From NCBI GenBank assembly GCA_021776925.1, contig JAJFFB010000186.1:1-58200 (forward strand): a stretch of DNA of 58,200 nt, read 5' to 3'. Of the stretch, positions 26,765-34,646 are shown one piece after another. The notes below the pieces were generated by a model. The model was not told the origin of the DNA. It was given only the letters and a program-made list of their open reading frames with translations, and made no database searches. Within the stretch, counting starts at the first letter, position 1. The number at the start of each line of letters is the position of its first letter. Origin of the DNA: Planctomycetota bacterium. Its GTDB lineage: Bacteria > Planctomycetota > UBA1135. A program made the translations under genes and the position numbers.

Positions 26765-26777
26765 GCAACCGCCTGTC

Positions 26778-27233
26778 ATGAACACCACTCCGACCCATAG
26801 CACCCTCTCTGCCTTCTTCATCGAGGACCACCGCAACTGCGACTCCGGCTGGGCTGAGGTCGAAAAGGTCCTCGACCAGGGCGACCTCGAGGCCGGCGCC
26901 GCCGCCTTCACCACCTTCGAACTCGGGCTGCTGCGCCACTTCCGCATGGAAGAAGAGGTGATCTTCCCCGCCTTCGAGGCTGCCAGCGGCAACATGGGCT
27001 GCGGTCCGACCACGGTCATGCGCCAGGAGCACCAGCAGCTGATGGGTCTGCTGCAGCAGATCCGTGCCACCCTCCACGCCGGCAAGGCGCAGGCTGCGCT
27101 CGACCTCGGCGACACCCTGCTGATGGTGCTGCAGCAGCACAACGTCAAGGAAGAGGGCATCCTCTACCCCGCCTGTGATCACCTGCTGGCCGAACAGTGG
27201 CCACAATTGAAGCAGGGCTTAAAAGAGTTCTAA
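26778..27233 (+). CDS. Hemerythrin-domain protein
   Basis: The 151-residue cytosolic four-helix protein has likely di-iron ligands: His in EDHRNCD, His and Glu in LLRHFRMEEEVIFP, His in RQEHQQL and His/Glu in QQHNVKEEGILYP. Bacterial hemerythrins bind O2 or NO or serve in iron-sulfur repair. The gene is transcribed away from the TetR-DUF2249 gene from the shared operator region, and the DUF302 gene follows 35 bp later. Context suggests an O2/NO/redox stress function. Confidence 0.9.
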   Translation: MNTTPTHSTLSAFFIEDHRNCDSGWAEVEKVLDQGDLEAGAAAFTTFELGLLRHFRMEEEVIFPAFEAASGNMGCGPTTVMRQEHQQLMGLLQQIRATLHAGKAQAALDLGDTLLMVLQQHNVKEEGILYPACDHLLAEQWPQLKQGLKEF

Positions 27234-27268
27234 GCGGTCGGATTCCCCGGCCGCCCCACAATCGAAGC

Positions 27269-27685
27269 ATGTTTGACGACGCCGTCCTGACCCTCGAAAG
27301 TTCCCTCGATCCTGCCGCTGCCGCCGACGCCATCCTCGCCGCCGCTGCCGCCGAGCAATACGGCGTGCTGGGTGACATCGACATCCACGCCACCTTGAAC
27401 CAGAAGGGCTTTCCCTTCCCCCATCCGGTGCGGGTGATCGAAGTGTGTTCTCCAGCCCACGCCGCCCAGGTGCTCGAAGCCGAACTCGAGATCTCGACCG
27501 CGCTGCCGTGCCGCATCTCGGTCTTCGTGCGCGACGGCGTGACCTGCGTATCGACGATCAAGCCCAGCCTGCTGCTGATGATGTTCGCCCAGCCGCAACT
27601 GGCCCCGGTCGCTGCCGAGGTCGAGCAGGCGATCGTCCGCATCATGCAGGCCGCCACCGGTTCGCAAGCCCACGCCGAGGCTTAG
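27269..27685 (+). CDS. DUF302 family protein
   Basis: The 138-residue soluble protein has the DUF302 pattern: GVLGDIDIHATLNQKGFPF, VRVIEVCSPAHAAQVL, the ALPCRISVFV strand and a C-terminal helix. DUF302 proteins often accompany sulfur or redox genes and their role is unknown. I choose the ATG at 27269 over an in-frame upstream codon because a CACAAT hexamer sits 6 nt before it. That spacing suggests it can also be transcribed separately from the hemerythrin gene. Confidence 0.82.
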   Translation: MFDDAVLTLESSLDPAAAADAILAAAAAEQYGVLGDIDIHATLNQKGFPFPHPVRVIEVCSPAHAAQVLEAELEISTALPCRISVFVRDGVTCVSTIKPSLLLMMFAQPQLAPVAAEVEQAIVRIMQAATGSQAHAEA

Positions 27686-27692
27686 CAGGACC

Positions 27693-27706
27693 GCCGGCAC
27701 ACCGGC
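27693..27706. terminator. Short GC hairpin between DUF302 and PAP2-like genes
   Basis: GCCGG-CACA-CCGGC is followed on the plus strand by CTTTC. It lies in the 24-bp gap between two convergent genes and could end transcription in both directions, though the T-run is short. Confidence 0.4.
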
Positions 27707-27709
27707 CTT

Positions 27710-28123
27710 TCAACCCTGGCTCTCCCAGACCGAGGTGGCGAAGGACATGCTCATCGCCGAGTGACCGCTGGGGAATCCAGTAAAGCTGCCTGAGTCCGGC
27801 CGTGGATCGTCGATCACGAACTTGAGGGCCAGCGTGCTCAGTCCGGTCACCGACAGCGCACGCATGGCGCGCTTGGAATCCTCGTACAACTCCGGTGCAG
27901 CGGCCAGCCGCGCGCCGAGGTAGGCCCCGCCAGCGAGAAGGAAGAGCCCGGTGCCGTCACCGAGCCAAGCCCAGATCACCGGGTCTCCATACACGTGGCC
28001 GAAGTCATGCGCCAAGGTCCCTGGCGCCGTAGCCAGATCCCGGGTCCATGGCTGGATCGACGATTGGTTGCTTTGGCAGGCACTCAACACGATTACAGCC
28101 AGAACCAAGCCACGGGAAGCCAT
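27710..28123 (-). CDS. PAP2-like lipoprotein, C-terminally truncated
   Basis: The 137-residue protein has a lipoprotein signal (MASRGLVLAVIVLSACQS). It then shows phosphatase-superfamily motifs 1 and 2 (KFVIDDPRPDSGSF and FPSGHSAMS). It stops about 20 residues after the PSGH motif, so the third catalytic motif (SRxxxxxHxxxD), normally tens of residues further on, is missing. The next gene's end is 24 bp away, so there is no room for it. It is therefore probably inactive as a phosphatase or a remnant. It starts 19 bp after the stop of the NuoF-like gene on the same strand. Confidence 0.6.
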   Translation of the reverse strand: MASRGLVLAVIVLSACQSNQSSIQPWTRDLATAPGTLAHDFGHVYGDPVIWAWLGDGTGLFLLAGGAYLGARLAAAPELYEDSKRAMRALSVTGLSTLALKFVIDDPRPDSGSFTGFPSGHSAMSMSFATSVWESQG

Positions 28124-28142
28124 GGAATGGACACAAGCCACG

Positions 28143-29471
28143 TCAAGAAGAACCAAAGGCTTCCAACATGCGCACCGTGGCCGGCGCGGTGAAGCCGAGG
28201 CCGCAGATGGAGCCCTCTTCCATCGCCTCGAGCCAGTCCCGGCGCGAGGTCTGGTCCTCCCAGCTGCGCAGGCCCTCGAGCCAGTCGGCGAAGGCCAGAC
28301 AGCCCTGACGGCACGGGGTGCACTGCGAACAGGACTCCTGGGCAAAAAAGCGCATGATCCAGCCGGCGACCTCGCGCGGTGTGGTCGGCTGCGCGTACAC
28401 CACCAGCCCGCCGGTCCCCATCGCGGTGCCGGCCTCGGCCAGTCCTTCGGGAGAGAGAGGTGTGTCCAGAGCCTGCGGCGGCAGGATGCCGGTGGCGGCA
28501 CCTCCCGGAATCCAGCAGCTGACTTCGGCGCCCTCGACCAGCCCCCCCCCATGGTCCTGGATCAGGTCACGCGCGCGGATGCCCACCTCGGCCTCGTAAA
28601 CCCCGGGCTTGCACACCGCTCCGGAGAGTGAGAACAAGCGCCGGCTGCCGGCGGCGGCCTCGGCGGCTTGATGCCCGGACCCCGCCTCGCGGCCCTGGTC
28701 CGCGGCCCCGATCAGGCGCGCCGCCCACCAATAGGTCTCGACGTTGTTGATCAGGGTCGGCCGCCCCCACAATCCGGACTGGGTCGGAAAGGGCGGCTTA
28801 TGGCGCGGCTGCGGCCGCCGCCCTTCCATGCTCTCGAGCAGCGCGGTTTCTTCGCCGCAGATATAGGCCGCGCCGCTGACGCAGATCTCGAGCAGGAAGG
28901 GCTCCCCGGTCTGCGTTGCCGGGGCGATGGCTGGGACCTCGGCTTGGGGCAGCGCGCGGCCCTCGGGCGCGGCGGTGCCCTCGGGCGCGAAGGCGTAGGC
29001 GCCGTGCCCGACGTGCCACGCCAGGCTGCTCAAGGTGAGGTCGTCGCAACCGCCGTGGTGGGCGTCGATCTTGCGTCCCGGGAAGCCGGCGCCGTAACAC
29101 ACCCGCCCGGAACCCGGCGACAACAGCCCTTCCTCGACCATGCTTTCCATCAGGCCGACCAGGTGCGCGCGCTGGTCGCTGTACTCGGCGCGCAAGTAGA
29201 CGAAACCGCGCTCGGCGCCGCAAAAACGGCCGGCGTGGATCATGCCGATCAGCACTTGGCGCGCCTCGCTGCCGCGCAACAGCCAGGCATCTTTGAAGGT
29301 GCCGGGCTCGGCTTCATCGGCGTTGCACAGAATCACCTTGCCGGCCGCGCGGCCGTCTTCCTGGCGCACCGCCTGCCACTTGAAATCGGTCGGAAAGCCC
29401 GCCCCGCCGCAGCCGCGCAGCCCTTCCAGGGCGCGAGGAATCAATTCAACCAGCCTGGACTGCTCGATCAC
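28143..29471 (-). CDS. NuoF/FdsB-like NAD-binding flavoprotein, probable FDH diaphorase subunit
   Basis: The 442-residue protein has an FMN region that opens with GLRGCGGAGFPTDFKW. Canonical NuoF reads GRGGAGFPTG, so R-to-C and G-to-D changes are notable. The NADH/FMN-contact segment AYICGEETALLESMEGRRPQ and the LINNVET motif are standard. The C-terminal 4Fe-4S binds through ESCSQCTPCRQG plus the Cys of SICGLG. There is no NuoE-like thioredoxin domain and no extra ferredoxin domain. No other complex I genes are near, and fdhA of the type that needs such a subunit is 4 kb downstream on the same strand, so I infer an FdsB role. The start is GTG, 6 nt after TAGAAT. Confidence 0.8.
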   Translation of the reverse strand: MIEQSRLVELIPRALEGLRGCGGAGFPTDFKWQAVRQEDGRAAGKVILCNADEAEPGTFKDAWLLRGSEARQVLIGMIHAGRFCGAERGFVYLRAEYSDQRAHLVGLMESMVEEGLLSPGSGRVCYGAGFPGRKIDAHHGGCDDLTLSSLAWHVGHGAYAFAPEGTAAPEGRALPQAEVPAIAPATQTGEPFLLEICVSGAAYICGEETALLESMEGRRPQPRHKPPFPTQSGLWGRPTLINNVETYWWAARLIGAADQGREAGSGHQAAEAAAGSRRLFSLSGAVCKPGVYEAEVGIRARDLIQDHGGGLVEGAEVSCWIPGGAATGILPPQALDTPLSPEGLAEAGTAMGTGGLVVYAQPTTPREVAGWIMRFFAQESCSQCTPCRQGCLAFADWLEGLRSWEDQTSRRDWLEAMEEGSICGLGFTAPATVRMLEAFGSS

Positions 29472-29477
29472 CGCGGC

Positions 29478-29483
29478 ATTCTA
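29478..29483 (-). promoter_or_regulatory. TAGAAT box overlapping the capD stop codon
   Basis: TAGAAT (29483-29478) lies 6 nt (GCCGCG) before the GTG start of the NuoF-like gene. Its first three bases are the TAG stop of the CapD-like gene. The promoter is thus built into the end of the preceding gene, giving a leaderless GTG-initiated mRNA separate from the polysaccharide operon. Confidence 0.55.
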
Positions 29484-31442
29484 TCCGAGGTCGCTCTTGC
29501 CCAGATCGGCCTTGGCAAGTGCGCCATTGCCACGGTCAACCACCAGGGCGGGCGGCGCATCGGGGCGGTGCAAAACGTCGAATTGGTGCTTGGGCGGCCG
29601 ATAGCCCTCGACGACTTCGGCCAGCAGGCGGTAGACCGAAGCGAGGTCATCTTGTTCCACCGCCCTGCTCAAGCGGGTAAGCGTGGCACCCACCACTCCG
29701 GCGGACGGCCCGTTCTCGACCGCCTTGAAAATCTTCGGGTGGTCGGTGGCCTTGCTGCACGAGGGATCGACGAGGAGTTCCTCGACCAGTTTCTCGCCCG
29801 GGCGCAGGCCGGTGAACTTGATCTGGATTTCCTGGCCTGGATCGAGCGTGGCCAGATCGATCATGCGCTTGGCCAGGTCATAGACCTTGATGCCTGCGCC
29901 CATGTCCAGCAGGAAGACTTCGCCGCCGCCATTGCCGAGCGCACTGGCCTGGATCACCAGCTGCGCCGCCTCGGGAATGGTCATGAAATAGCGGGTGACC
30001 TCGCGATGGGTCACGGTGACCGGGCCGCCGCGCGAGATCTGTTTGCGGAACAACGGCACCACCGAACCGGCGCTGTCGAGCACGTTGCCGAAGCGCACCA
30101 TCACGAAGCGGGTGTGCGACTGGCCGCTGGAGCTCGACAACGCCTCGGACCGTTCGCTGAGCATCAGGCAGGCGAGTTCGGCCAGGCGCTTGGAGGCACC
30201 CATCACGTTGCTCGGCCGCACTGCCTTGTCGGTCGAGATCAGGACAAAGGTGCGAACGCCGGCCTCGAGGGCCTCTTCGGCGGCGATGAAGGTGCCGAAA
30301 ACGTTGTTGTTGACCCCCGCCAGCGGGTTCTGTTCGACCAGCGGCACGTGCTTGTAGGCCGCCGCGTGGTAGACCGAAGCCACCTGGAAACGCCGATAGG
30401 TCTGGCCCAGCCGTACACGGTCGAGTACCGAGCCCAGGACCGCCGAAATCTGGACTTCGGGGAAGCTCTCGGCGATCTCCATTTCGATCTGGTAGAGCGC
30501 GAACTCGTTGCGCTCGAAGAGCACCAGATGTTTCGGCCCGAGCGCGGCGACCTGGCGGCAGATCTCGGAACCGATCGAACCGCCTGCTCCGGTCACCATG
30601 ACCGACTTGCCCGGCACCACCTTGCGAAACAGTTGCGAATCCGGCATCACCGTGCCGCGGCCAAGCAGGGTCGATGGTTTGAAATCGGACAACTGGTTGA
30701 GGTCCATCTTGCCGCGCAACATGTCGAGCACGCCAGGGACCTGCTTGACCCTCAGGCCACTGCCTTCCAGATGCTTGGCCAGCCGACGACGGTCATTGAC
30801 CGTCAGGGAGGGAACCGCCAGCAGCGCCATGGTGACTCCATAGCGTTTCACCAGCCGTTCGATCGCCTGGCGTGGATGAACCTGAAGACCGCCGATGGTC
30901 AATCCCCACTTGGTCGGTTCATCATCGAGGAAGGCAACCGGCCAGAATTCGTGCCCGGAGCCAAGAGACTTGGCGAGCTGGATCCCGGCGCCACCGGCGC
31001 CATAGATCAGCACCGGGGTGGCTCCGCTGCGACGCCGGGTGCGCGCATTCAGGTAGTGGGCGATCGCTTCGCGACAGGTGATCACGAAGAAGGCCGAGAT
31101 CGCGGCCTCGATCAGGATGATCGAGCGCGGCAGGAATTCCGGCGCGAAGAAAAAGGCGATGGCGCCGGTACCGAACACCGCCAGCACAGTTCCGCGCAGG
31201 CAAATGCGGGTGATCTCGGCAACCGACTGTCGGAGGACCGCCCGGTACAAACCCATGCGGATAAAGACCGGGGTGCGCACCAGGACAATACTGCCAAGAA
31301 CCCACCAATAGCTTCCCTGCATATCAGGAGACCAGCTCCCGAGGCGCAGTACAAAAGCCAGGCGCAGGGCAATGGCGGTAATAAGAAGATCGTGGCCGAG
31401 AACGACCAGCTGCTTCTGCCGCCGAGAAAGGGGAGTGAACAT
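29481..31442 (-). CDS. CapD/WbpM-type UDP-GlcNAc 4,6-dehydratase (nucleoside-diphosphate-sugar epimerase/dehydratase)
   Basis: The 653-residue inner-membrane enzyme has about four N-terminal helices (to about 130), a first Rossmann domain (VLIYGAGGAGIQLAKSL) and a catalytic SDR domain (VMVTGAGGSIGSEICRQ). Also visible are YHAAAYKHVPLVE, the STDKAVRPSNVMGASKRLAE active-site stretch and GLRPGEKLVEEL. WbpM-type enzymes convert UDP-GlcNAc to UDP-4-keto-6-deoxy-GlcNAc, the precursor of UDP-QuiNAc. The position of Met in the active-site triad (SxxM..K) is as in WbpM/FlaA1. The ATG shares one base with the TGA of asnB1. Confidence 0.9.
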   Translation of the reverse strand: MFTPLSRRQKQLVVLGHDLLITAIALRLAFVLRLGSWSPDMQGSYWWVLGSIVLVRTPVFIRMGLYRAVLRQSVAEITRICLRGTVLAVFGTGAIAFFFAPEFLPRSIILIEAAISAFFVITCREAIAHYLNARTRRRSGATPVLIYGAGGAGIQLAKSLGSGHEFWPVAFLDDEPTKWGLTIGGLQVHPRQAIERLVKRYGVTMALLAVPSLTVNDRRRLAKHLEGSGLRVKQVPGVLDMLRGKMDLNQLSDFKPSTLLGRGTVMPDSQLFRKVVPGKSVMVTGAGGSIGSEICRQVAALGPKHLVLFERNEFALYQIEMEIAESFPEVQISAVLGSVLDRVRLGQTYRRFQVASVYHAAAYKHVPLVEQNPLAGVNNNVFGTFIAAEEALEAGVRTFVLISTDKAVRPSNVMGASKRLAELACLMLSERSEALSSSSGQSHTRFVMVRFGNVLDSAGSVVPLFRKQISRGGPVTVTHREVTRYFMTIPEAAQLVIQASALGNGGGEVFLLDMGAGIKVYDLAKRMIDLATLDPGQEIQIKFTGLRPGEKLVEELLVDPSCSKATDHPKIFKAVENGPSAGVVGATLTRLSRAVEQDDLASVYRLLAEVVEGYRPPKHQFDVLHRPDAPPALVVDRGNGALAKADLGKSDLG

Positions 31443-33460
31443 CAGGGGCACGAAATGGGTGGAAGCCGTTTCGCGGCCGGATTGTACCAGCGCTGCCGCC
31501 ATGCCTGGAGCATCAGGACGTTCCACAATGCGTGTTCGTGGGAGCGCCGCCCGCTTAGATGCTCGGCCCACAGCCTGGTCACCGCAGCGGCGTGCAGCAG
31601 GCCGTCGGTTTCGAGCGCCGCCGGCCGCAGGAGCTCTTCCGCCCAATCCCGGAGCGGCCCGCGCAGCCAGGACCCGATCGGAACGCCGAAGCCCTGCTTG
31701 GGGCGCTCGATCAGTGCCGGCGGCACGTGGCGGTAGAGCACCTCGCGCAGCACCCGTTTGCTGGCCGTCGCGTTGCGCTTGTAGCTCAGCGGCAGGCTCC
31801 AGGCGAAAGCCACAACGCGGTGGTCGAGCAGGGGGTTGCGCCCTTCCAGGCTGACCGCCATCGCCGCGCGGTCCACCTTGACCAGGATGTCGTCGGGCAG
31901 ATAGCCAACCAGGTCCATGGCCATGGCGCGCTCGGCGATGCCCAGATCATCCTCTGCCAGGCCCGCCTGCCAGCCCCAGCCGTGGGGGGGGGCCTGAGCG
32001 CCGGGGACCACCCGCAGAGGGTCGTTCCAATCCGAAACCAGCCGCTGGTACATCGCCGCGGGATCGGTGCAGGGAAGCACCGCAGCGAGCTTGTGCAGCT
32101 TGTCCCCGGCGTGCACCATCCCCCCCCGCGAGGAACGCAATGGGCGGGTGGCGGCGTAGAGCCGATCCCAGGCGCGCGGCGACAGTCCGCGCAACAGGGC
32201 CGCGCCGAGACCTCGCAGACTTCGTGGGGCACGGCCGAAGCGCTTCCAGATCGCCGGCAGCCAGCCATGACGGTTGTAGCCGGCGAAGAGTTCATCGCCG
32301 CCATCGCCGGAGAGGCTGACGGTGACGTCTTGCCGCGCCAGTTCGCTGACCAGGAAGGTCGGGATCTGGGAGGAATCGGCGAAGGGTTCGTCATAGATCT
32401 CGGCCAGGCGCGGGATGACCGCTTGCGCTTCCGTGGCGGTCACGGTGAGCTCGCGGTGGTCGGTGCCGAGGTGCTGCGCCACCGCGCGCGCGTGCTCGGC
32501 TTCGCTGTAGTCCGCCTGCTCGAAGCCGATGGTGAAGGTGCGCACCGGTTGCGTCGACTGCGCCTGCATCAGCGCCACCACCAGGGAAGAATCCACGCCG
32601 CCCGACAGGAAGGCGCCCACCGGAACGTCGGCCAGCATGCGCAGGCCGACCGCCGAGCGCAGCAGTTCTTCGAGGTGGTCGGCGGCCTCCTCGAAGGGCC
32701 TTGAATAAGGGTTCTGCTGCGCTTCACGGATCATCGCAGCGGCGGACCAGTAGGGTTGCGCCGCGGCGATCAGATCGGCGGCCACCGCCCCAGCGCGCAG
32801 GTCGTCGTGGGTCAGGCGCAGCAAGGTGCCGGGCATCAGCTTGCCCACGCTGCGCAAGATCGAACGCGGCGCGGGCACGCATTTGTGGCGCAGGAACAGG
32901 GCCACCGCGTCGGCATCGAGGGCGTCATCCAAATGCGGACAAGCGCGCAGGGCGGCGAGCTCCGAACCCCACGCCAGCGCTCCGTCCCGCGTGCGCCCGA
33001 GGTAGAGCGGCTTCTTGCCGACCCGGTCGCGGCTCAACCACAATTCCTGCTCGTGCCGGTCCCACAAGGCGAAGGCCCACATGCCATTGCAACGCTGCAG
33101 GGTGGCTTGCAGGCCCCACTCAACGACGCCGGCGAGCAGCACCTCGGTGTCGGCGTGCCCGCGCCAACGATGGCCGAGCGCTTCGAGCTCCTGGCGCAGT
33201 TCGAGGTAGTTGTAGATTTCGCCGTTGAAGGCGAGCTGATAACGGCCGTCGGCAGAGGCCATCGGCTGCGCACCCTGTGCAGATAGATCCAGGATCGACA
33301 GGCGGCGGTGCCCCAGTGCCAGGCCGGCGCCGGGCTCGAGCCAGACGCCCTCTTCGTCGGGGCCGCGATGGCGCAACGTCGCCGTCATCGCTTGCACGCG
33401 TTGGCGCAGGTGCTCTTCCGGGAGCGGCTGCCGCGCCCACAATCCGCTCAGGCCACACAC
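31442..33460 (-). CDS. AsnB-type glutamine-dependent amidotransferase (copy 1, polysaccharide cluster)
   Basis: The 672-residue protein begins GTG-Cys (MCGLSGLW), so Cys2 is the N-terminal nucleophile of the class II glutaminase. RHRGPDEEG, LSILDLS and FNGEIYN are present. The synthetase domain has the ATP-binding SGGVDSS and SLSGDGGDELFAGY motifs and a C-terminal RPKQGFGVP. In glycan loci such enzymes (e.g. WbpS, WbpG-like) amidate uronic acids or other sugar acids and do not make asparagine. It lies 1 nt after the preceding glycosyltransferase and overlaps capD by 1 nt. A second copy is at 37972-39924. Confidence 0.88.
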   Translation of the reverse strand: MCGLSGLWARQPLPEEHLRQRVQAMTATLRHRGPDEEGVWLEPGAGLALGHRRLSILDLSAQGAQPMASADGRYQLAFNGEIYNYLELRQELEALGHRWRGHADTEVLLAGVVEWGLQATLQRCNGMWAFALWDRHEQELWLSRDRVGKKPLYLGRTRDGALAWGSELAALRACPHLDDALDADAVALFLRHKCVPAPRSILRSVGKLMPGTLLRLTHDDLRAGAVAADLIAAAQPYWSAAAMIREAQQNPYSRPFEEAADHLEELLRSAVGLRMLADVPVGAFLSGGVDSSLVVALMQAQSTQPVRTFTIGFEQADYSEAEHARAVAQHLGTDHRELTVTATEAQAVIPRLAEIYDEPFADSSQIPTFLVSELARQDVTVSLSGDGGDELFAGYNRHGWLPAIWKRFGRAPRSLRGLGAALLRGLSPRAWDRLYAATRPLRSSRGGMVHAGDKLHKLAAVLPCTDPAAMYQRLVSDWNDPLRVVPGAQAPPHGWGWQAGLAEDDLGIAERAMAMDLVGYLPDDILVKVDRAAMAVSLEGRNPLLDHRVVAFAWSLPLSYKRNATASKRVLREVLYRHVPPALIERPKQGFGVPIGSWLRGPLRDWAEELLRPAALETDGLLHAAAVTRLWAEHLSGRRSHEHALWNVLMLQAWRQRWYNPAAKRLPPISCP

Positions 33461-33461
33461 C

Positions 33462-34646
33462 TCAGCGCGCCTCCTGAATGACTTCGCGGTGGACCCGCGC
33501 GTAACTGGCAGCCACAGCCTGGATGTCGAATTCCTGCTGCACGCGCAGGCGCGCGGCGGCACCACGGCGGCGCCGCGCGGCGGGCCCTTCCTGCCACATG
33601 GCGAGCATCGCCGTGGCCAGCGCGCGGGCATCCCCCACCGGCACCACCATGCCGGTGTCGCCGACCATCAGTGCGCAGTCTCCGCTGTCGGTGGTCACGC
33701 ACGGCACCTCACTGGCCATGGCTTCGCCGAGCACGTTGGGGAGCGCTTCGCCGAGCGAAGAAAGCACCAGGACGTCAAGAGCAGCGTAGACCCGGGCGAC
33801 ATCGGCGCGGCGCCCAAGGGCGAGCAAGGGCACCTGGCCGGCGATGGCGTCGACCATGGCACGGAAACCGGCGTGGCTGGGCTCCAGGCCTTGACCCACC
33901 AAGACGAAACGCGCCTGCGGCAGCTGGGCGTGTACCTGCGCGGCCGCGGCAAGGAAATTGGGGATGTCCTTGGCCGGGTCGTAGCGTGCGACCAAGCCAT
34001 ATAGCGGGGTGTCCTCATCCACCCCGATCTCGGCGCGCAATGCACGTCGTGCATCGGGATCAGGGCTGAATTGAGCCAGGTCAAAGCCGTTCGGCTGCAG
34101 CTGGATGCGCGCGGCGTCGTAACCGAAAGCCACGTGCACCTCGCGCGCGGCCGCCGAACAGCACAGGATGCGGGCCGGAATGCGGGCGGAAAAACGGGCA
34201 CACAGGCGCGCCACCCAGCGCGTGCGGCGGCGGGTGGCGGCGGCGTCGAGGTTGCCGTTGTGGATGTTCCAGACCACCGGTCTGCCGCCGGCAAACAATC
34301 CGGCCAGCAGGTCAGCGTGATACATCCAGGTCTGGATCACTTCGGCGTCGCTGCGGCGCAGAAGCCGTCTCAATCTCATCAGGCTGAGCGGACCGGGAAG
34401 GCCGCGCTTCATGTCCACGGTGTGGACCGGGATGCCGGCTTCGATCAAGCGCTCGCCGATCGGGCCGATCGCCGCCAGGGAGATCACTTGATTGCGGCTG
34501 AAACGATTCTCGCTCGCCTGCACGACGCTCTGCAAAACCCGTTCGGCACCGCCGACGTCGGTGCCGGTGATCACGTGCACCACCCGGTAGAGATCGGAAT
34601 CCGATGCGCTTGCAGCGCTGCCAACGGCCTGGGTCTGGGCGGTCAC
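33462..34646 (-). CDS. GT4 glycosyltransferase
   Basis: The 394-residue GT-B protein has the donor-site motif SSLGEALPNVLGEAMASEVPCV (E-x7-E type) near 300 and an N-terminal VHVITGTDVGGAERVL typical of WbpT/CapM-like family 4 transferases. The GTG start overlaps the stop of the WecA-like gene (GTGA, 34646-34643), which shows coupling. It probably adds the second or a later sugar to the lipid-linked oligosaccharide on the cytoplasmic face. Donor unknown. Confidence 0.85.
   Translation of the reverse strand: MTAQTQAVGSAASASDSDLYRVVHVITGTDVGGAERVLQSVVQASENRFSRNQVISLAAIGPIGERLIEAGIPVHTVDMKRGLPGPLSLMRLRRLLRRSDAEVIQTWMYHADLLAGLFAGGRPVVWNIHNGNLDAAATRRRTRWVARLCARFSARIPARILCCSAAAREVHVAFGYDAARIQLQPNGFDLAQFSPDPDARRALRAEIGVDEDTPLYGLVARYDPAKDIPNFLAAAAQVHAQLPQARFVLVGQGLEPSHAGFRAMVDAIAGQVPLLALGRRADVARVYAALDVLVLSSLGEALPNVLGEAMASEVPCVTTDSGDCALMVGDTGMVVPVGDARALATAMLAMWQEGPAARRRRGAAARLRVQQEFDIQAVAASYARVHREVIQEAR

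Noticed and set aside
28668..31736. 1022-codon plus-strand open frame opposite the NuoF-like and CapD genes
   Set aside because: Antisense shadow rich in His, Arg, Asp and Gln with no domain pattern, and it spans two well-supported minus-strand genes.
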